Origin: Lachnospiraceae bacterium | GTDB taxonomy: Bacteria; Bacillota; Clostridia; Lachnospirales; Lachnospiraceae | Assembly: GCA_016282215.1 (NCBI GenBank) | Contig: JAEEKC010000093.1 | Span: 1 to 6,906, forward strand | DNA length: 6,906 bases | Direction: 5' to 3' | Part shown: piece after piece, positions 1-4,052 of the stretch | Position numbering within the stretch: the first letter of the stretch is position 1 | Layout: the number at the start of each line of letters is the position of its first letter | The notes under the pieces: generated by a model | What the model saw: only the letters and a program-made list of their open reading frames with translations | Told to the model about the DNA's origin: nothing | Database searches by the model: none | Position numbers and translations under genes: made by a program

Positions 1-462
1 ACATCCGGGCCTATAGGTCTGCATATGCTCCTTCATCAGATTCAAACGCACTGCAAGCAGGTCCTTCACAAGCGCAGAGGTCTAATCGATCCGGTCACTG
101 GTGTATCGTTTAATGTCCCGCGCCTCCTGGTCATTGCGGCTGCGTCCGGTGTGGAGTTTTTTGCCCACGTCACCGATCCTGTCGATCAAGGTCGCCTCCA
201 CAAAACTGTGCACATCCTCAAAGGCATCCGTGATCTCCAAATTTCCTTCCCTCGTATCCTGCAAGATCCCGGAAAGGCCCTCCGTGATCTGATCTCTCTC
301 CTCTGCGGTCAGGATGCCAATTGCCGCAAGCTGCGCCACATGCGCCTTGCTGCCTTCGATATCCCAGGGCAGGAGCCGCTTGTCGAAACGGATGGATGCA
401 TTAAAATCATACACCATCTGATCCGTCTGTTTTGTAAATCTTCCGCCCCAAAGCTGTGCCAT
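1..462 (-). pseudogene. argH: argininosuccinate lyase, 5' part, with in-frame stop
   Basis: ArgH splits argininosuccinate into arginine and fumarate, the last step of arginine synthesis in the cytoplasm. The start is the ATG at 462, giving MAQLWGGRF, because GGAGG lies five bases upstream at 468-472; a TTG at 474 is less likely. Residues 1-112 match the family well, including DIEGSKAHV, EDVHSFVE and the signature HTGRSRND (104-111). From residue 113 the match turns poor: EARDIKRY stands where VALDMKLY is usual, then a TAG stop at 82-84 ends the frame after 126 codons. The same frame continues to base 1 with recognisable family sequence (TSALVKDLLAVRLNLMKEH). The full family protein is about 460 residues, so most of the gene lies outside the window. 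Identity is secure. Whether this is a true pseudogene or an error-rich contig end cannot be decided here. Confidence 0.9.
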
Positions 463-535
463 GATGTCCTCCAAAAAACCTTCATCAGGTCCTAATAATC
501 AAATCTAAATTAAGTTATTCATAAAGTTTCACGAT

Positions 536-564
536 ATTGTACCACAAGAAAAATCAGACTTCAA
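536..564 (-). promoter_or_regulatory. promoter of argH
   Basis: On the minus strand TTGAAG (559-564) and TACAAT (536-541) are separated by exactly 17 bases, close to the housekeeping sigma factor consensus. Transcription would begin near 529, giving a leader of about 65 bases before the argH ATG. No T-box, arginine operator or riboswitch fold was recognised in this leader. Confidence 0.7.
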
Positions 565-623
565 GAAAAATACGGGCATAAAAATAATGAACGCAAATAA
601 ATGCATTCACAAAAGAAGTTCCG

Positions 624-670
624 AACAACAAAAACCGCGACCGGTTTTACTAAATAAACCGACCGCGGCC
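624..670 (-). terminator. Rho-independent terminator after tRNA-Thr
   Basis: On the minus strand a 13-bp stem (arms 656-668 and 635-647, with two G-U pairs) is followed by TTTTTGTTGTT. It begins a few bases after the tRNA 3' end, so it ends the yceD-rpmF-tRNA unit and insulates argH. The plus-strand reading lacks a T-run, so it works in one direction only. Confidence 0.85.
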
Positions 671-675
671 TTTCA

Positions 676-748
676 AGCTGAAAATGAGACTCGAACTCAC
701 GACCCCTTCATTACGAGTGAAGTGCTCTACCGACTGAGCTATTTCAGC
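676..748 (-). tRNA. tRNA-Thr (anticodon CGU)
   Basis: The minus strand folds into a full cloverleaf. The acceptor arms are GCTGAAA and TTTCAGC, the D stem is GCTC/GAGC, and the anticodon stem CTTCA/TGAAG closes the loop CTCGTAA. The T stem GTGAG/CTCAT closes a TTCGAGT loop. The anticodon CGU reads the threonine codon ACG. The discriminator base is U, as is common in bacterial threonine tRNAs, and the CCA end is not encoded, so it must be added after transcription. The gene lies about 80 bases after rpmF and directly before a terminator, so it may be transcribed with rpmF or from its own weak promoter at 787-815. Confidence 0.95.
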
Positions 749-786
749 TTGTTTCCCTTGTGTCTTTGCCTGCTAAGATGCCGGCA

Positions 787-815
787 ATTACAAGGGTGAT
801 CATAACGCTTCGCAA
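787..815 (-). promoter_or_regulatory. possible promoter of the tRNA-Thr gene
   Basis: Minus-strand TTGCGA (810-815) and TGTAAT (787-792) are 17 bases apart. The -10 box matches five of six consensus bases and the -35 box four of six. The start point would fall about 32 bases before the mature tRNA 5' end. The tRNA could equally be made by read-through from rpmF, since no terminator separates them. Confidence 0.4.
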
Positions 816-829
816 CCAATCTCTGAAGA

Positions 830-1012
830 TTAGTCCTCTACAGCGATGATCTCTTTCTTGTTGTAGCTGCCACAGCTTTTGCATACTCTGTGAGGCATCA
901 TCAGTGCGCCGCACTTGGAGCACTTAACAAGCGTAGGAGCGCTCATCTTCCAGTTTGCTCTTCTCTGATCACGTCTTCCTTTGGAAGATTTGTTCTTAGG
1001 ACAAATAGACAT
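830..1012 (-). CDS. rpmF: 50S ribosomal protein L32
   Basis: L32 is a small protein of the large ribosomal subunit. The chosen ATG at 1012 gives the standard 60-residue protein starting MSICPKNKSSKGRRDQRR. It follows AAGGAGGTG at a good distance, whereas extending upstream would only add seven residues encoded by the ribosome binding region. The basic N-terminal part is followed by ANWKMSAPTLVKCSKCG and HRVCKSCGSYNKKE. Cysteines 31, 34, 44 and 47 form the two CxxC pairs of the zinc-binding version, so this is not a zinc-free paralogue. It lies 46 bases after yceD on the same strand, the classic arrangement. The usual next gene in many bacteria, plsX, is absent; a tRNA gene follows instead. 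Identity is certain. Confidence 0.98.
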   Translation of the reverse strand: MSICPKNKSSKGRRDQRRANWKMSAPTLVKCSKCGALMMPHRVCKSCGSYNKKEIIAVED

Positions 1013-1032
1013 CTTTGTCACCTCCTTATTCA

Positions 1033-1048
1033 AACTGCATCAGCAGTT
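1033..1048 (-). other. small hairpin just upstream of the rpmF ribosome binding site
   Basis: AACTGC and GCAGTT form a perfect 6-bp stem with a four-base loop in the yceD-rpmF gap. It ends about six bases before the AAGGAGG of rpmF. There is no T-run, so it is not a terminator. It could be a processing or translation-tuning element, but that is inference. Confidence 0.4.
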
Positions 1049-1058
1049 ATTTACTCAT

Positions 1059-1589
1059 TTATTTATCTTTCTTCGCGTTGGCCGCTGCGAAAACTTCTCC
1101 AAAAGCTGCCATCCGCGGATCCGGCACGAAACGATCGCACCCGCAATCACCTTCATTGAGATCTGCGCCGCATACAAGGCATAATCCCTTGCAGTCTTCT
1201 TTGCACAGAACCTTCGGCGGCATCTCCGAGATACAGGTATCTTCGATCAATACGTCTGTATCAAGTTCGTAGCCATCCAGAAAAGAAATCTGATCTCCGG
1301 GCTGAGGATCCATGATATCCTTTTCGGTGATCACTTCCTCGCGGTCGATGATCAGTTTGACGATCACCGGCTTTAAGCACCTGTCACAGGACGTTTCGAT
1401 CTCGATCTGCCCCTGGGCTTTGACCGATACTTCATTCTTTCCTGTATTGCTGACGGTAAGCTTCATACTCTCCTGACCCCTGACCGGATAGGAAGTATCA
1501 CCCAACATGAGGTCTTGCTTTTCATAAACCACTTGCAGCTGATCACTTCTGCCTGCATCTGATAAGTAACTTGTCAGGTTAAGTTGCAT
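1059..1589 (-). CDS. yceD: YceD/DUF177 family protein
   Basis: YceD proteins (DUF177) are linked to 23S rRNA accumulation in plants and E. coli and are commonly encoded just before rpmF; the biochemical role is not settled. The protein has 176 residues, within the family's usual size. The ATG at 1589 has GGAGG five bases upstream. An N-terminal beta-rich part leads to a CDRC pair (68-71), followed by an acidic stretch. The C-terminal part has PPKVLCKEDCKGLCLVCG and CGCD, then the typical DPR motif at 157-159. Nine cysteines are present (68, 71, 119, 129, 133, 137, 140, 149, 151), suggesting bound metal, which is inference. The gene is the first of a unit with rpmF and has a strong promoter of its own. 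Confidence 0.93.
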   Translation of the reverse strand: MQLNLTSYLSDAGRSDQLQVVYEKQDLMLGDTSYPVRGQESMKLTVSNTGKNEVSVKAQGQIEIETSCDRCLKPVIVKLIIDREEVITEKDIMDPQPGDQISFLDGYELDTDVLIEDTCISEMPPKVLCKEDCKGLCLVCGADLNEGDCGCDRFVPDPRMAAFGEVFAAANAKKDK

Positions 1590-1628
1590 TCCCGCCTCCC
1601 GGCTTTTGACATTTCGCCACGCCTAACT

Positions 1629-1657
1629 ATTTTACCTACGTAAGGTGTATTTGTCAA
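1629..1657 (-). promoter_or_regulatory. promoter of yceD-rpmF
   Basis: A perfect TTGACA (1652-1657) and TAAAAT (1629-1634) are 17 bases apart on the minus strand. The start would be near 1622, about 32 bases before the yceD ATG. The -35 box lies only about 14 bases past the stop of the upstream gene, with no terminator between them. This is the strongest promoter match in the window, as expected for a ribosomal protein unit. Confidence 0.85.
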
Positions 1658-1670
1658 GGAAAAGTTTATA

Positions 1671-2075
1671 TCACAGACCGTTGAATTTTCCGGGGTAATC
1701 CGTGCCCGTATCTTCCTGCATTTTTGCAAGATAGGCCTCCGGGTTTTTCTTCATCTTCAAAAACGTGTCAAACGCCAGAAGGACCATGCTGCCGCTGCGG
1801 CGCTTCGTCAGCGTCGTATCCACATCCAGCTGCGCCTTAAAATGATCGATCTGCCATACCAGGACATCCGTGATGGTCACGCCGGCCACCAGCGCCTTGC
1901 AGGCAAAATCGCCATGGACCAGGTAATGCACGTATTCTAAGTAGATCTCATCATCCGCGAGCATGCCCTGCCAGAAGGATTCCAAAAAAGTATCCTCCAG
2001 GCCGTTTTCCCCGCATATTCTTTTTGTCGCATCATAGACCATTTGTCTGGTGATGACGGTTTTTTCCTGTGACAT
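1671..2075 (-). CDS. conserved-type hypothetical protein, 134 aa
   Basis: I cannot name a function. The frame is real by its position between genes on the same strand and its non-repetitive, balanced composition. The protein looks soluble and mostly helical, with no signal peptide or membrane span. Recognisable stretches are FLESFWQGMLADDEIYLEY, an ITDVLVWQIDHFKAQLD helix near the middle and LLAFDTFLKMKKNPEAYL near the end; similar proteins of unknown role are, from memory, common in Lachnospiraceae. I chose the ATG at 2075 (MSQEKTVITRQ). An in-frame ATG at 2103-2105 would add ten residues, but it lies inside a double-hairpin repeat. Neither start has a good ribosome binding site: only CGGATA precedes the chosen one. 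It lies 137 bases after the ATPase gene and just before the yceD promoter. Confidence 0.75.
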   Translation of the reverse strand: MSQEKTVITRQMVYDATKRICGENGLEDTFLESFWQGMLADDEIYLEYVHYLVHGDFACKALVAGVTITDVLVWQIDHFKAQLDVDTTLTKRRSGSMVLLAFDTFLKMKKNPEAYLAKMQEDTGTDYPGKFNGL

Positions 2076-2096
2076 ATTTGTATCCGATCTATTTAC

Positions 2097-2149
2097 GCCC
2101 CTCATCCGGCGCTTCGCGCCACCTTCCCCCAGTGGGGGAAGGCTTTTTT
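2097..2149 (+). repeat. double-hairpin interspersed repeat, copy 1
   Basis: Read on the plus strand it has GCCCCTCATC, a first hairpin GGCGC-TTC-GCGCC, then a 9-bp hairpin CCTTCCCCC/GGGGGAAGG, then six T. The second copy at 3992-4045 shares the leader, the order of hairpins, the G/C-run stem and the T-run. The first hairpin differs in sequence but not in form. The hairpin plus T-run would act as a terminator for plus-strand (antisense) transcripts only. The element lies in the gap after the ATPase gene. Confidence 0.8.
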
Positions 2150-2187
2150 ATCATACATTTCTCGTAGTCTTGATGACTTCTCATACC

Positions 2188-2198
2188 AAGGGGAAGGC
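2188..2198 (+). repeat. partial relic of the same repeat family (tentative)
   Basis: AAGGGGAAGGC resembles the right arm of the second hairpin of the neighbouring repeat (GGGGGAAGGC at 2134-2143), about 54 bases away. The left arm and T-run are missing. It may be the remains of a second copy, or chance; it is too short to be sure. Confidence 0.25.
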
Positions 2199-2212
2199 AT
2201 GGCGTAGTTAAT

Positions 2213-3955
2213 TTACACTTTGAAGAGAGTTCCGATCAGGCCGCGGCCGAGAGACGCGCCCACATTGCCGCCTAAGGTCTTTCCGAATTTTCCGAAGGAT
2301 TTGCCGGCGTTCTTGCCAACTTCACGGCCGATGGTACCGGCCACGGTGTTGCCGACTGATTTCACCGCCTGGTTTTTCCGGCGCTGCGCAGCCTTTTCCT
2401 TCAGCTCGGCTTCGCGCTGTTTGCGCTTTTCTTCCATTTCAGCGGCCCGCTGCGCTGCCTTTTCTTCCCGCTCTGCCTGTCTTTCTGCAGCAAGTCTTTC
2501 TTTCTCGGCCGCCCGCTCAGCTTCGCGCTGCTCTCTTTCTGCCTGTTTTGCCGCTTCCCGCTCTTCCCGCTCAGCCTGCTTCTCGGCTTCCTTCTGTTCC
2601 TTCTCGGCCTGTTTTGCAGCTTCAGCTTCCTGTCTTGCCGCCTCAGCCTGCTCAGCATCGGCGATGCCTTTTCTCTGCAGGAACTCATAAGCAGAATCCG
2701 GATCATAGGACTGGAAATACTTGGTGTAAAGAACCCCTCCCTTGATCATCATATCCCTGGCAGACGCATCCATTTCGCCCATAAAGGACTGCGGCGGCAG
2801 GATGAAAGCACGCTGCGCCATGCCCGGAATGCCGCCTTCCTCCAAGAAGGAAACGACTGCTTCACCAGTACCGAGTTCCATAATGGTATTAAAGGTATCG
2901 AACTCCGGATTGACACGGAAGGACTCGGCGGCCGCTTTTACCGCCTTCTGGTCCGAAGGGGTGTATGCATGAAGCGCATGCTGGATCTTGTTGCCAAGCT
3001 GCGCCAGCACGCCGTCGGGAATATCCCGCGGATTCTGGGTACAGAAGTATACGCCGACGCCCTTGGAACGGATCAGTTTGACCACCTGCTCCACTTTTTC
3101 CAGAAGAGCCTTGGGTGCATCTTTAAAGAGAAGGTGTGCCTCATCAAAGAAAAATACCATCTTGGGTTTTTCCAGGTCGCCCACTTCCGGCAGCGTCTCA
3201 AACAGCTCGCTCATCAGCCAGAGCAGGAAGGTGGAATAGAGTTTTCCGTTGTTGATCAGGGACGAGGAATCGAGGATGTTGAGCATTCCTTTTCCTTCGG
3301 GACTTAAGCAGAACCAGTCCGCAACGTTCAGGGCAGGTTCTCCAAAAAACTGCTCGCCGCCGGCGATCTCCAGGGCTACCAGCGCGCGGATGATGGCCGC
3401 GATGGAAACCGGGCTCATTTTTCCGTACTCTGCCGTGAACTCATCATTATGCTCCGATACATAGTTCAGCATTGCCTTTAAGTCTTTGGTATCGATCAGA
3501 AGAAGACCCTGATCATCTGCGATCTTGAAGACAATATTCAGGATATCAGACTGCATGTCGTTTAAGTCCATCAGCCTTGCCAGCAGGATCGGCCCCATTT
3601 CGGAAATGGTTGTACGAAGGGGAATGCCCTTCTGTCCGAAGATGTCCCAGAAGGTCACAGGATATCCGTGATAGGAAAAGCCCACGTCGGCAAGTCCGAA
3701 ACGCTCAATGCGTTTTTGCATATTATCAGAATCAACGCCTGCGACCGCACAACCTGACAGATCACCTTTGACATCTGCCAGAAATACGGGGATCCCCATA
3801 TCGGAAAAAGTCTCCGCCATGACTTTCAGGGTCACGGTTTTTCCGGAACCCGTTGCGCCTGCCACAAGGCCGTGCCTGTTGAGGAGCTTCGGCATCATGC
3901 AGATATGCTCTCCGTTTTCCTTTTGTGCGATCCATAGTTGTCCGTTTGTGTACAT
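2213..3955 (-). CDS. HerA/FtsK-type ATPase of the YjgR (DUF853) family
   Basis: This is a P-loop ATPase of the HerA-FtsK superfamily, close to E. coli YjgR, whose cellular role is unknown. The 580-residue frame starts at an ATG with AGGGGG six bases upstream. Walker A is GATGSGKT (33-40), followed by FLADVKGDLSG (58-68), typical of this family. Walker B is KMVFFFDEAH (265-274), and CTQNPRDIP (305-313) forms the sensor strand. The ATPase core ends near 430. Residues 446-522 are seven back-to-back 11-residue repeats rich in Ala, Glu, Lys and Arg, predicting a long straight helix or coiled coil. The tail (543-575) has glycines every fourth residue. There is no transmembrane span of FtsK type. 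It follows the C11 peptidase gene by 97 bases with no evident promoter. A DNA-pumping role is possible by family, but no NurA-like nuclease is nearby. Confidence 0.88.
   Translation of the reverse strand: MYTNGQLWIAQKENGEHICMMPKLLNRHGLVAGATGSGKTVTLKVMAETFSDMGIPVFLADVKGDLSGCAVAGVDSDNMQKRIERFGLADVGFSYHGYPVTFWDIFGQKGIPLRTTISEMGPILLARLMDLNDMQSDILNIVFKIADDQGLLLIDTKDLKAMLNYVSEHNDEFTAEYGKMSPVSIAAIIRALVALEIAGGEQFFGEPALNVADWFCLSPEGKGMLNILDSSSLINNGKLYSTFLLWLMSELFETLPEVGDLEKPKMVFFFDEAHLLFKDAPKALLEKVEQVVKLIRSKGVGVYFCTQNPRDIPDGVLAQLGNKIQHALHAYTPSDQKAVKAAAESFRVNPEFDTFNTIMELGTGEAVVSFLEEGGIPGMAQRAFILPPQSFMGEMDASARDMMIKGGVLYTKYFQSYDPDSAYEFLQRKGIADAEQAEAARQEAEAAKQAEKEQKEAEKQAEREEREAAKQAEREQREAERAAEKERLAAERQAEREEKAAQRAAEMEEKRKQREAELKEKAAQRRKNQAVKSVGNTVAGTIGREVGKNAGKSFGKFGKTLGGNVGASLGRGLIGTLFKV
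2390..2620 (-). repeat. seven in-frame 33-bp (11-residue) repeats inside the ATPase gene
   Basis: Codons 446-522 divide evenly into seven units of 11 residues, for example AEKQAEREERE, AAKQAEREQRE, AERQAEREEKA. Unit sequences vary, so the pattern is old or kept by selection and is not a recent slippage array. The mirrored strand shows a Ser/Ala/Cys-rich open frame that is only a shadow of this repeat. Confidence 0.8.
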
Positions 3956-3991
3956 GTGGTGCCCCCTTTCTGGTATTCGGCTGTCCTTTCA

Positions 3992-4045
3992 GCCCCTCAT
4001 CAGTCACCTGCGGTGACAGCTTCCCCCCAGGGGGAAGCCTTTTTT
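3992..4045 (+). repeat. double-hairpin interspersed repeat, copy 2
   Basis: GCCCCTCATC is followed by the hairpin GTCACC-TGC-GGTGAC (4003-4017), then a C-run/G-run hairpin (GCTTCC.../...GGAAGC, 4019-4038) and six T (4040-4045). It matches copy 1 at 2097-2149 in order, spacing and orientation. It fills most of the gap between the C11 peptidase stop and the ATPase start. As with copy 1, the T-run serves plus-strand transcripts, so it should not stop the genes here. Confidence 0.8.
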
Positions 4046-4052
4046 GATTGTT

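Noticed and set aside
25..495. 156-codon open frame on the plus strand opposite argH
   Set aside because: argH identity on the minus strand is certain over most of this span; the plus frame has no family features.
474..540. Possible T-box or arginine riboswitch in the argH leader
   Set aside because: The leader is only about 65 bases, with no specifier loop, T-box motif or terminator/antiterminator pair.
2220..2690. 156-codon Ser/Ala/Cys-rich open frame on the plus strand
   Set aside because: It is the complement of the 11-residue Ala/Glu/Lys/Arg repeats of the ATPase; its composition comes entirely from that repeat.
2401..2706. 101-codon second frame on the minus strand within the ATPase gene
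   Set aside because: It is an out-of-frame reading of the repeat region, rich in Arg and Ser, without a start signal.
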